Origin: Betaproteobacteria bacterium UBA5216
Lineage (GTDB): Bacteria > Pseudomonadota > Gammaproteobacteria > Burkholderiales > SG8-41
Reading direction: 5' to 3'
Length of the DNA stretch: 55,841 nt
NCBI GenBank assembly: GCA_002412495.1
Contig: DHVE01000144.1
Span: 1 to 55,841 of the forward strand
The notes beneath the pieces were generated by a model, which was not told the origin of the DNA, searched no databases, and saw nothing but the letters and a program-made list of their open reading frames with translations. Each line of letters starts with the position of its first letter. Within the stretch, counting starts at the first letter, position 1. Shown in pieces: positions 17,233-24,965 of the stretch. The position numbers and the translations under genes were made by a program.

Positions 17233-17403
17233 TTACGCGGCCAGCAACACCATTTCAAAGTCTTCCTTTGCGATGCCGCACTCCGGGCAGGCCCAGCTTG
17301 CCGGCACGTCTTCCCAGCGCGTGCCGGCCGCGATGCCGTGTTCGGGGTCGCCGGCAGCTTCATCATAAATGTAACCACATACGATACATTGCCATTTTTT
17401 CAT
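17233..17403 (-). CDS. Rubredoxin
   Basis: 56 residues. The iron site is made by CIVCGY near the N-terminus and CPECGI near the C-terminus, and the GTRWEDVPASWACP core is typical. It is a small one-electron carrier with one Fe(Cys)4 centre. The start is the ATG six bases after AAGGAG; another ATG two codons upstream directly abuts that site and is less likely. The flanking rubrerythrin gene, which lacks its own rubredoxin domain, and the reductase at 13679 form an electron chain NAD(P)H to reductase to rubredoxin to rubrerythrin to H2O2. Confidence 0.95.
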   Translation of the reverse strand: MKKWQCIVCGYIYDEAAGDPEHGIAAGTRWEDVPASWACPECGIAKEDFEMVLLAA

Positions 17404-17427
17404 GTTCATCTCCTTGCGTTATGTCAA

Positions 17428-17898
17428 TTAACCGCGCATGTTGGCGAGCGTCGCCTTGTAATGATTCGCGTGGCGCTCTTCGACTTTTGCCAGCGCGGCG
17501 AAGCGCTTGGCGGCCTTGGCGAGCGTTTGTTCGAAGCGCGCGGCGTGCTCCCGTGATTCGGCGATTTGCTCGTCCATTTCTTTCACCGCGGCGGCGTTGC
17601 CTTCCTGCTCCGCAAGGTGACGAAAGTTCGGATACATCTCGGTGTATTCATAAGTTTCGCCGGCAATCGCCATTTCCAGTGCCTTCGCGGGCGTCAGCTC
17701 CGCGGGTGGGTACAACAGGTCAAGATGGCCGAAGGCGTGTTGAACTTCCTGATCGGCGGTATCTTCGAATACTTTGGCGGTAGCTTCGTCGCCCTGCGCG
17801 CGGGCGATTTTCGCGAAGTAACGGTACTTGATGTGCGCCATCGACTCGCCGGCGAAGGCGGATTCGATATTTTTGATCGTGATCGATTCGGGTTTCAT
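17428..17898 (-). CDS. Rubrerythrin-family diiron peroxidase
   Basis: 156 residues. Di-iron ligand motifs are visible in FAGESMAHIKY, DQEVQHAFGHL, AGETYEYTEMYPNF and ESREHAARFE. Classical rubrerythrins of about 190 residues carry a C-terminal rubredoxin domain. This one ends with KVEERHANHYKATLANMRG instead, and a separate rubredoxin gene follows 25 bp downstream. It reduces H2O2 in the cytoplasm. AAGGAG precedes the ATG. A palindrome fitting an OxyR operator lies about 100 bp upstream. Confidence 0.93.
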   Translation of the reverse strand: MKPESITIKNIESAFAGESMAHIKYRYFAKIARAQGDEATAKVFEDTADQEVQHAFGHLDLLYPPAELTPAKALEMAIAGETYEYTEMYPNFRHLAEQEGNAAAVKEMDEQIAESREHAARFEQTLAKAAKRFAALAKVEERHANHYKATLANMRG

Positions 17899-17989
17899 GG
17901 GCGTCTCCTTGAGGTTAAGATTCGCGTGGGTTCACGCTTGGGACGCATTCTGAAGTGCCCTGGGGTATCAATCCAATTGATTGTTGTGA

Positions 17990-18020
17990 TAAGTTCGATA
18001 GCAAATAGCTATCGAACTTA
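17990..18020. promoter_or_regulatory. Candidate OxyR operator (13-bp palindrome)
   Basis: TAAGTTCGATAGC (17990-18002) and GCTATCGAACTTA (18008-18020) are exact reverse complements around AAATA. The centre contains ATAG (17998-18001), seven bases, then CTAT (18009-18012), the same ATAG-N7-CTAT frame as the OxyR consensus. It lies about 90-120 bp upstream of the rubrerythrin ATG, and an OxyR gene is 1.7 kb away. A terminator for the upstream hydroxylase gene is a weaker alternative, since no T-run follows on the minus strand. Confidence 0.6.
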
Positions 18021-18031
18021 CAGGGCTGGAA

Positions 18032-19633
18032 TCAGCTTTCCCAGGTTTGTGCAAGCAGCGCTGTAACCCGAGCGAGGTCCCCTTTGACATGCCCGGCGCG
18101 CAGAACCGCGAGCACATGGCGATCCGGGCGCAGCAGCAGCGCGTGGGCGTGCATTCCGTCCAGCACGGTTTCCAGTACGCCGTCGCAGTCCCGCGCCAGC
18201 CGTGTGTGCTCGTGCGGCGGAGCTATGTCCGGAAACGGTTGCTGCTGGCGCAGGATCACGAGTTTGTTCGCATGCAGGTCGGCGAGCGCCGTGTCCAAAG
18301 CAGGTTCATCCGGGGCGGTGCTCCAGACGATGCACGCGAAGCCCTTGCCGAGCATGTCGTCGAGCAGCACGCGGGTGCCGTCAGGCGTTTCCACCTGCGG
18401 TTGCACAAAAAGCTGGCCCGCGCGCATCGCGTCATTCGGCGCCGCATCCGGCACAAAAAAGCCCGCGTCAAAACGAGGTTTCGGTTTGAATTTCAGATGC
18501 AAAATGTAGTCGCGCGCGGGCGGGTAGAGGCCGGTCGCGCGCAGCGCGCCTTGCATCAGGCGCGCCGACCAGCGAGATTTCGGTTGCATGAAGGCGCCGA
18601 TGCACAAGGCCATGCGAATCAACGCCCCGGCGTGGGGCGGGCGCTCAACGGCGTAACTGTCGAGGAGACGCGGCCCGAGTCCGCAATGCACAACCGCCGC
18701 GAGTTTCCACGCCAGGCTGAAGACATCGCGCACGCCGCTGTTCATGCCTTGTCCGGCAAAGGGCGGTGTTAGGTGCGCCGCGTCGCCGGCGAGGAACACG
18801 CGGCCCTTGCGCCAGGTTTCCGCCATGCGCGCATGAAATGTGTAAACCGTCTTGCGCACAATGGGCAGCGCGGCATCGGCGGCCTCGCGCTGGCGTATCC
18901 AGCCGCGGACACGGGTTTCCTCGAGCAGGGCATCCGCATTCTCGCCGGGACGCAGCATGAATTCATAACGCAGGGTGCCGTGCGGACCGGGCAGCCGTAT
19001 CGCGGGGCGCGCCGGATCACAATAGGTGCGCGTGTGGATAAACGCATCTTCGCGATCCTTGAGGTCCACGATCAGCCAGCGTTCGGCATAGGTTGCGCCG
19101 CGCATCGCGATGCCAAGTTGGTCGCGCACCGTGCTGTGGCCGCCGTCGCAGGCGATCAGCCAGTCGCAGGTCGCCTGACTCGCGCCGCTCGCGTGCCGCA
19201 GCGTGAGTTCAACCTTGCCGCAGGCCTCGGTGAAGCCGGTCAGTTCGTGGCCCATGCGCACATGCACGTGCGCGAAGCGCGCCAAAGCTGCGCACAACGC
19301 GGCTTCGAACATCGGCTGGCGAAACGCGTTGCGTTTGGCGTGACCGTATTCGCGCGACGGTGGCATGATGCGCGCGAATTCGCGCCCGGCAAAATCGTGA
19401 TACATCACGCCGTAGCCTTGCACCACGTCGGGCAGCACGCGGTCGAGCGCACCGGCGTTTTGCACGGCGCGCAGGCTTTCGTCGTCGATGGAGACGGCCC
19501 GTGGCTCGCCCACGGTGGCGGCGTGGCGCTCGACGAGCAGCGTTTCCACGCCATACACGCCCAGCAGATTGGCAAGCATCAGGCCCGTGGGGCCGGCGCC
19601 GATGATCGCCACCGGATAGTGCCGCCCAGGCAT
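18032..19633 (-). CDS. FAD-dependent aromatic hydroxylase (MhpA/PheA-like)
   Basis: 533 residues from the ATG preceded by AGGAA; the open frame upstream to 19777 overlaps OxyR and is Arg/Cys-rich nonsense. The FAD-binding motif is VAIIGAGPTGLMLANLLG. The DG motif region reads WLIACDGGHSTVR, and the second FAD motif is FLAGDAAHLTPPFAGQGMNSG. This places it among class A flavin monooxygenases that hydroxylate phenolic acids, such as 3-(3-hydroxyphenyl)propionate hydroxylase. It ends just before the rubrerythrin promoter region. Its link with OxyR is positional; substrate unknown. Confidence 0.9.
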   Translation of the reverse strand: MPGRHYPVAIIGAGPTGLMLANLLGVYGVETLLVERHAATVGEPRAVSIDDESLRAVQNAGALDRVLPDVVQGYGVMYHDFAGREFARIMPPSREYGHAKRNAFRQPMFEAALCAALARFAHVHVRMGHELTGFTEACGKVELTLRHASGASQATCDWLIACDGGHSTVRDQLGIAMRGATYAERWLIVDLKDREDAFIHTRTYCDPARPAIRLPGPHGTLRYEFMLRPGENADALLEETRVRGWIRQREAADAALPIVRKTVYTFHARMAETWRKGRVFLAGDAAHLTPPFAGQGMNSGVRDVFSLAWKLAAVVHCGLGPRLLDSYAVERPPHAGALIRMALCIGAFMQPKSRWSARLMQGALRATGLYPPARDYILHLKFKPKPRFDAGFFVPDAAPNDAMRAGQLFVQPQVETPDGTRVLLDDMLGKGFACIVWSTAPDEPALDTALADLHANKLVILRQQQPFPDIAPPHEHTRLARDCDGVLETVLDGMHAHALLLRPDRHVLAVLRAGHVKGDLARVTALLAQTWES

Positions 19634-19652
19634 CAGCGGGTTCCTGGCGTGA

Positions 19653-20603
19653 TCAGTGTTCGACGGGTTTGGCCTGCGGCAACAGCGCCACGCCGGGCAG
19701 CTTGCACGCCAGCAATGCATCGCGCACCGCCTGCACCGCGCGCAGGCGCGGGAAGCTCTTGCGCCACGCGAGCGCAATGCGGCGCGACGGTTCGGGCGCG
19801 GTGAAGGGCTTCGTGACGGTGAGCCGGGTGTCGGCCGTGCGAGATTCCGCGGCCGTGGTCGGCAGCACGGTCATGCCCACGCCCGACGCGACCATTTGCC
19901 GTATGGTTTCGAGCGAACTGCCTTCGAGCGATTGTTGCAGGCCGGCATGCACGGCGCGTTTGGCGCCGCGCGCCCCCGCGCAGGTTTGCAGCACCTGATC
20001 GCGAAAGCAGTTGCCGGTGGACAACAGCAGCAGCGTTTCGTCGCACAAATCGGCGGCGGCGATGCGCGTCTTTTTGGCCCATGCATGGCTTGCCGGCATG
20101 ACCACGCGGAACGGTTCATCATAGACCGCCTGCGTGACGATGCCCGCTTCGGCGAACGGCTCCGACAGCAGGATCAGATCGACATCACCGTTCCGGAGCA
20201 GTTCGCCGAGCCTGGCGGTGTAGTTCTCCTGTATCAAGAGCGGCATCTCCGGCGCGCGTTTGTTGAGCAGGGGAATCAATTGCGGCGTGACGTACGGGCC
20301 CACCGTGTAGATCGCGCCAAAACGCAAGGGGGCCGCGAGTTCATCCTTGCCGGCGCTGGCGATGTGCTTGATGGCGGACGCCTCTTCGAGCACACGTTGG
20401 GCCTGCTCGATCACGCGGTCGCCCACGGCGGTGACACGCACTTCGTTGGCGGCGCGTTCGAACAGCGCCACGCCCAGTTCGTCTTCCAGCTTTTTGATCG
20501 CGACCGACAGCGTGGGCTGGCTGACAAAACATTTTTCCGCCGCGTGGCCGAAATGTTTTTCACGAGCGACGGCGACGATGTAGCGTAGTTCGGTGAGAGT
20601 CAT
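19653..20603 (-). CDS. oxyR: OxyR, peroxide-sensing LysR-type regulator
   Basis: 316 residues from the ATG giving MTLTELRYIVAVAREKHFG, the usual OxyR N-terminus; a TTG three codons earlier is possible. A winged HTH spans about 1-60 and an effector domain the rest. The redox cysteines in LSTGNCFRDQVLQTCAG fall at residues 199 and 208, the E. coli OxyR numbering. It activates peroxide defence when these two form a disulfide. It is on the same strand as the hydroxylase 19 bp downstream. The katG set with a matching operator lies beyond. Confidence 0.95.
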   Translation of the reverse strand: MTLTELRYIVAVAREKHFGHAAEKCFVSQPTLSVAIKKLEDELGVALFERAANEVRVTAVGDRVIEQAQRVLEEASAIKHIASAGKDELAAPLRFGAIYTVGPYVTPQLIPLLNKRAPEMPLLIQENYTARLGELLRNGDVDLILLSEPFAEAGIVTQAVYDEPFRVVMPASHAWAKKTRIAAADLCDETLLLLSTGNCFRDQVLQTCAGARGAKRAVHAGLQQSLEGSSLETIRQMVASGVGMTVLPTTAAESRTADTRLTVTKPFTAPEPSRRIALAWRKSFPRLRAVQAVRDALLACKLPGVALLPQAKPVEH

Positions 20604-20650
20604 GAGTTCCAATACTACCGCGTAAAGCAGATGTGTTTCCGTCTCCCGGC

Positions 20651-22186
20651 CTATCGTACACCCTCCCCCGAGGGTGGGAGAACGGGTGGGAGAACGGGTG
20701 GGGGAGAGGGTATGGCCCAGGCGTCTTCTTTCGAAACACCCGGTGGCGGCGTAAACAATATCTGCGAGGTGTCCGCGACTTTATCGCGCCCGCCCCAGTA
20801 TTCAACCCACTTGCGCTGATCGGCCTTGGCGCGCGCATCGACGGCCTCGGGGTCGCAGATCGCGCGCAGTTTGGTTTCGAGCGCTTGCGTGGTTGCCGGT
20901 TCGGCGCGGGACAAATCCTTCAATTCATGCGGATCACTTTCGAGGTTGAACAACTGTGCCGGCATGCCCACGTGATAGATCAATTTCATCGGGCCCTCGC
21001 GCAGCGCATACGCCGCGGCGCGAGACCCCTGTGCGTGATACTCGGCAAACCCGGTGCGAGCGGCATCCGCGCCACGCAGCGCCGGCCACAGCGAAACGCC
21101 TTTTAAGGCGTCGTCTCCGCCCACGAGACGCGCCCCTGCGCCTTCGACGAGGGTGGGAAACAAATCCACATGCGACACCATTTGCTTTGATACTTTGCCT
21201 TGTGGAATGCCGGGGCCCGAGAGTGCCAGCGGCACGCCGATGCCGCCTTCGTAGAGATTTTTCTTGCCAAACAGGCCTTGCGCGCCGAACAATTCGCCGT
21301 GGTCGCTGGTGTAGGCAATGCGGGTGCTGTCGAGCAACCCGAGTGTTTCGGCGGCTTGCATCACGGCGCCGACTTGTTCATCCATGTGCGTGATGAGACC
21401 AAAGTAACCGGCGGCGACGCGGCGCAGCGCCGCCTCGTCGTGCGTGCCGCTCATGTCGGGCAAGCCATCCATGCGCCGCAGGTGTTGCGTGGCCGGATGT
21501 TCGCTGCGCTCGCCGGGGCGAAAGCCCGCTGGCAGCGGCATGTCGTGCTCCGGATACAGATCGTAGAGGCGCTTGGGTACGGTGAATGGTGGGTGCGGGC
21601 TGATGTAAGAAACGTACAGCACCCAGGGTTTGCCGCTCGTCTTGCCGTGACGCTTGAGCCACGCGATGGATTTTTCGGTGATGCGCCGGTCGTATTCCTG
21701 ATAGTGCGTCTCGCCGACGCCGGAGCGCTGCATGTAAAGCTTCCAGAAACTGCCATCGTCCTTGGCCGGCTCGGCGTCGTAGCCGCGCAGGAGATTTTTG
21801 ATCGCGCCCTGGCCGTCGTGCAGGTGCATCGGCTCGATTTCCTCGGTGAAGCCGTTGTCGTCTTTTTCGGAGCGGTAATGCAGCTTGCCCACGGCAACCA
21901 CCGTGTGGCCTTGTTCACGCAGCCGGTGATGCCAGGTAGGAACGCTGCCGTCGTAGGCAATGGCGTTATCCCAGAAACCGGTTTGATGTGGATAACGCCC
22001 GGTGGCAATTGCAGCGCGGGCGGGGCAGCACAGGGCGCTGGTGCTGTAGGCGTTTTCGAAACGCACGCCGGCATGGGCGATGCGGTCGATGTTGGGCGTT
22101 TTCACGATCGCGTGACCGTAGCAGCCGGTTATCGCGCGGTTGTGGTTGTCGGACTGAAAAAATATCAGATTGGCGGGCTGGGTCAT
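20651..22186 (-). CDS. Arylsulfatase/choline-sulfatase-type sulfatase
   Basis: 511 residues. The formylglycine motif C-x-P-x-R is CCPAR (Cys53 as the residue to be converted), followed by AAIATGR. Metal-binding residues lie in the FQSDNHNR opening and at YTSDHGELFG. No signal peptide is seen, so a cytoplasmic sulfate-ester hydrolase is likely. The last residues (PSPPPVLPPVLPP) are encoded by a 12-bp tandem repeat and look like an added tail. It follows a Bug receptor by 4 bp, with a second sulfatase upstream, giving a three-gene operon. No sulfatase-maturing enzyme is in the window. Confidence 0.93.
   Translation of the reverse strand: MTQPANLIFFQSDNHNRAITGCYGHAIVKTPNIDRIAHAGVRFENAYSTSALCCPARAAIATGRYPHQTGFWDNAIAYDGSVPTWHHRLREQGHTVVAVGKLHYRSEKDDNGFTEEIEPMHLHDGQGAIKNLLRGYDAEPAKDDGSFWKLYMQRSGVGETHYQEYDRRITEKSIAWLKRHGKTSGKPWVLYVSYISPHPPFTVPKRLYDLYPEHDMPLPAGFRPGERSEHPATQHLRRMDGLPDMSGTHDEAALRRVAAGYFGLITHMDEQVGAVMQAAETLGLLDSTRIAYTSDHGELFGAQGLFGKKNLYEGGIGVPLALSGPGIPQGKVSKQMVSHVDLFPTLVEGAGARLVGGDDALKGVSLWPALRGADAARTGFAEYHAQGSRAAAYALREGPMKLIYHVGMPAQLFNLESDPHELKDLSRAEPATTQALETKLRAICDPEAVDARAKADQRKWVEYWGGRDKVADTSQILFTPPPGVSKEDAWAIPSPPPVLPPVLPPSGEGVR
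20672..20704. repeat. Tandem 12-bp repeat inside sulfatase 3' end
   Basis: GGGTGGGAGAAC occurs at 20672-20683 and 20684-20695, then a partial GGGTGGGGG. With the preceding CCCTCCCCC it resembles intergenic repeats rich in CCCTCTCCC/GGGAGAGGG. It codes the Pro-rich last residues of the sulfatase. Confidence 0.6.
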
Positions 22187-22190
22187 GGGT

Positions 22191-23162
22191 TTACTCCAGG
22201 GAAATGCCGGCCTTCCTGCCCAGGTTGCCGATGCGGATGCGTTCGGCCTTCATGAATGCCGCGAATTCAGCGGGTGATTCAGGCTGCGCGGCGGCGCCTT
22301 GTCGTGCCAGCAACTCGCGCACCTCGGGCGCGCGCAGCGCCTTGATGATCTCGGCGTGCAGCAGCTTGAGGATGTCGGGCGGCGTCTTGGCGGGTGCGAC
22401 CACACCCCACCATTGCGTGATTTCGTAGCCGGGCAGAATGTCGGCGAGCACCGGTAAATCGGGCAGCAGGGGATCGCGTTTTGTACCGGTGGTGGCGAGC
22501 ATCCTGACGCGTCCGCCCTTGGCATGCGGTGTTGCGATGAGTGGCGAGGTGATCAGGTATTGCAGTTGTCCCGCCATCAGATCGGTGATCGCCTGCGCCG
22601 AACCTTTATAGGGTACGTGATTGGTTTTCACGCCCGCCAGCACGTCGAACATCGCGCCTGCAATGTGTGCGGGCGAACCGTTGCCTGCTGAGCCGTAATT
22701 GAGTTGTCCCGGTTTGGCTTTTGCGAGCTTGATCAAATCGGCGGCGCTCTCCACGCCGAGCGCGACGTTGACCGTGACCACGTTGGCGACCGAGGCCATG
22801 CGCGAGAGCGGCGCGAAGTCGCGATCCGGGTCGTAACTCAATTTGGGTTTCAGCGCGGGTAAACCCGAAAACAGCGAGCTGGTGGCGGCAACCAGGGTAT
22901 AGCCGTCGGGCGCGGCGGTCCTGGCGATATCGATGGCGATGGTACCCGTGGCACCGGCGCGGTCGTCAACCACGAACTGTTGGCCCATTTGTTGCGACAA
23001 CTTGGTGGCGAGTACGCGCGCGAGAATGTCCTGCGAACTGCCCGCCGCGCCGGGGACGAGAAAGCGGATCGGGCGCGAGGGGTAATTCTGGGCTGGCGTC
23101 GCCGCGCTAATAAGCAGTGCAGAGGAACACAAAAAGGTTTTTAAAAATAAATGGTTGCGCAT
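22191..23162 (-). CDS. Tripartite tricarboxylate transporter receptor (Bug family)
   Basis: 323 residues with signal peptide (cleavage near TPA-QN), the opening NYPSRPIRFLVPGAAGSS, then YGSAGNGSPAHIAG and VPYKGSAQ. It is closest in look to the receptor at 3244 (shared QDILARVL/PDIFARML and MATPHAKGGRVR/MPHAKSGRVR-type segments). It lies 1 bp after one sulfatase and 4 bp before another, so its ligand is probably a sulfate ester or the product of its hydrolysis. Confidence 0.93.
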   Translation of the reverse strand: MRNHLFLKTFLCSSALLISAATPAQNYPSRPIRFLVPGAAGSSQDILARVLATKLSQQMGQQFVVDDRAGATGTIAIDIARTAAPDGYTLVAATSSLFSGLPALKPKLSYDPDRDFAPLSRMASVANVVTVNVALGVESAADLIKLAKAKPGQLNYGSAGNGSPAHIAGAMFDVLAGVKTNHVPYKGSAQAITDLMAGQLQYLITSPLIATPHAKGGRVRMLATTGTKRDPLLPDLPVLADILPGYEITQWWGVVAPAKTPPDILKLLHAEIIKALRAPEVRELLARQGAAAQPESPAEFAAFMKAERIRIGNLGRKAGISLE

Positions 23163-23163
23163 A

Positions 23164-24630
23164 TCAATGGTAGGCAGCCTTCACCCCGGGCGGCGGCGAA
23201 TAACGGAACGTGCCTTTGCCGAGGATGGCGTCCTTGCCGCCGTTTTTATCGATGGCCGCGCGCTGATCGGATTTGGCATTGTGATCTGCGGCGTCCGGAT
23301 CAACCACCTTGCGCAATGCGGCTTCGCATTCGGCGATCACGCTCGCGTAACGGGCATCGCGGCCGAGATCGGTGCGCTCGTATGGATCGGCTTGCAGGTC
23401 GAACAACATCGGCGGCAGGCCGACGTAATGCACGTATTTGTATTTGTTGTTCTCGCCGCAGCGAATCATCGACGTACCGGTGATCGACGCCGCCGCATGG
23501 TACTCCGAGAGAATCGTGCGCCGGGGCACCAAGCCGTTGGCGATGTCGAACAGCGACACGCCCGGCAGCGATGCGTCGCTGGCATCCAGCTTCGCGCCCA
23601 CGCACTGCACATACGTGGGGAACGCATCGGCCAGCGTCACCGGCGTGTCGCACACATTGCCGCGCGGCACGCCAGGCCCGGCCATGATCATGGGAATGCC
23701 GGCGGATTCTTCATACATGGTTGACTTCCCCCACATGCCGCGCGTGCCGAGGTTGTCGCCATGATCAGAGGTATACACGACGCGCGTGTTGTCGAGCATG
23801 CCGAGTGATTCGAGCGCCTTGAGAATCTTGCCGACGTTGTGATCCATGAACGTGGTGAGTCCGAAGTAAGCGGCAATCGCGCGCCGCACCATCGGCTCGT
23901 CGAACGGTTCGTCGAAACACATGCTCTTGCGCATGGCGTCGGTGAACGGGTGACGCGGGCGTTGATCATGCGCATACATGTCGGGGAAGGGCACCTTGTC
24001 CACCGGATACATATCGTAAAATTCCTGCGGCGCGATCAGCGGAAAATGCGGCGCGACAAAACCCACGTACATCGCCCATGGTTTGTTTTGGTGCTTCGGC
24101 GCTTCATGGGTGAGCCACTTCACGGTCTCATCGGCAATCGAGCGGTCGTAACGCGTGTAATCCGATTCGCCCGGCCCGGCTTCGGGGCCAAGGTTCGCCG
24201 CACCCTTGCGGCGCGGCAGTTCGTCGCGTATCAGCCCCAGCAGATCGCCCGTGCCGTTGACGATGTGCATCGGCAGAATTTCTTCATCGAAGCCGTTGCG
24301 CTTGACATCGTCGCCGCTGGCGTAATGAAGCTTGCCGATGGAGGTGACGTGATGTCCCTGCGCCATCAATCGATGGCCCCACGACGGAATTTTGCCGTCG
24401 TACGCAATTGCGTTGTCCCAGCAGCGGTGTTCATGCACATAACGCCCGGTGGCAAACGATGCGCGTGCCGGCACGCAGATCGGGCAATTGGTATACGCAT
24501 TGGCAAAGCGCGTGCCGCGCGCCGCGAGCGCGTCGAGATTCGGCGTTTTGATCATCGGGTGGCCGTCGCAGCCGAGTACGCGTTTATTGTGCTCGTCGGA
24601 GAGAATAAAAATGGTGTTGGTGGGTTTCAT
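23164..24630 (-). CDS. Sulfatase, second copy of the operon
   Basis: 488 residues from the ATG giving MKPTNTIFILSDEHNKRVLG, the natural start for the family. The frame is open to 24897, but the extra part is not sulfatase-like. The formylglycine motif is CVPAR (Cys52) followed by ASFATGR. The metal site includes YTSDHGDNLG. No signal peptide. It shares the DNAIAYDG segment with the sulfatase at 20651, so the two are paralogues. It is first in the operon. No clear ribosome site precedes the chosen ATG. Confidence 0.92.
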   Translation of the reverse strand: MKPTNTIFILSDEHNKRVLGCDGHPMIKTPNLDALAARGTRFANAYTNCPICVPARASFATGRYVHEHRCWDNAIAYDGKIPSWGHRLMAQGHHVTSIGKLHYASGDDVKRNGFDEEILPMHIVNGTGDLLGLIRDELPRRKGAANLGPEAGPGESDYTRYDRSIADETVKWLTHEAPKHQNKPWAMYVGFVAPHFPLIAPQEFYDMYPVDKVPFPDMYAHDQRPRHPFTDAMRKSMCFDEPFDEPMVRRAIAAYFGLTTFMDHNVGKILKALESLGMLDNTRVVYTSDHGDNLGTRGMWGKSTMYEESAGIPMIMAGPGVPRGNVCDTPVTLADAFPTYVQCVGAKLDASDASLPGVSLFDIANGLVPRRTILSEYHAAASITGTSMIRCGENNKYKYVHYVGLPPMLFDLQADPYERTDLGRDARYASVIAECEAALRKVVDPDAADHNAKSDQRAAIDKNGGKDAILGKGTFRYSPPPGVKAAYH

Positions 24631-24965
24631 GGCTGTTCTGTTTCTCAAGTGGGGATGCATTATATCGCTGGGGTATGAAGCGTCCCTGTGGTTGACGTTG
24701 TCGAGGTTCTTGGGTAACACCCAATGCGATCGCACACCCTTTTGCACGCGATGGCACTTGAGTTTGGCGCGTCGCGTGGGACTTGTCCAAGGCGGACGCG
24801 CCAGGCCGTGTGTCGTGCCTGGATGACAGCTCGCGCCGCGCCGCGATAATATAAAACACGCATTGAAATCAATGCGTTGGAGATCATATTGCCGCACCGG
24901 CAGCCGATGCCGGGAGTGGTTGCATGCGGTGAAAAAAGGTCATTTATAAACAATGGGTTACGAAC
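24631..24965. other. Divergent intergenic region
   Basis: 335 bp between the sulfatase operon (minus) and the repeat-protein gene (plus). It holds an 8-bp palindrome CGCATTGA (24859-24866)/TCAATGCG (24869-24876) with AA between, next to an AT-rich ATAATATAAAA (about 24847-24855). This is the most promoter-like part, but no convincing -35/-10 pair could be fixed on either strand. No RNA gene seen. Confidence 0.4.

Noticed and set aside
18773..19804. Open frames of about 340 codons antisense to the hydroxylase and OxyR
   Set aside because: The sense frames encode clear enzymes and regulator; the antisense products have shadow-type composition and no ribosome sites.
24845..24860. ATAATATAAAA as a -10 box
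   Set aside because: No matching -35 hexamer at a normal distance on either strand; kept only as a note in the intergenic entry.
24631..24897. N-terminal extension of the second sulfatase
   Set aside because: The natural family start MKPTNTIFIL is internal and the added part has no sulfatase features.
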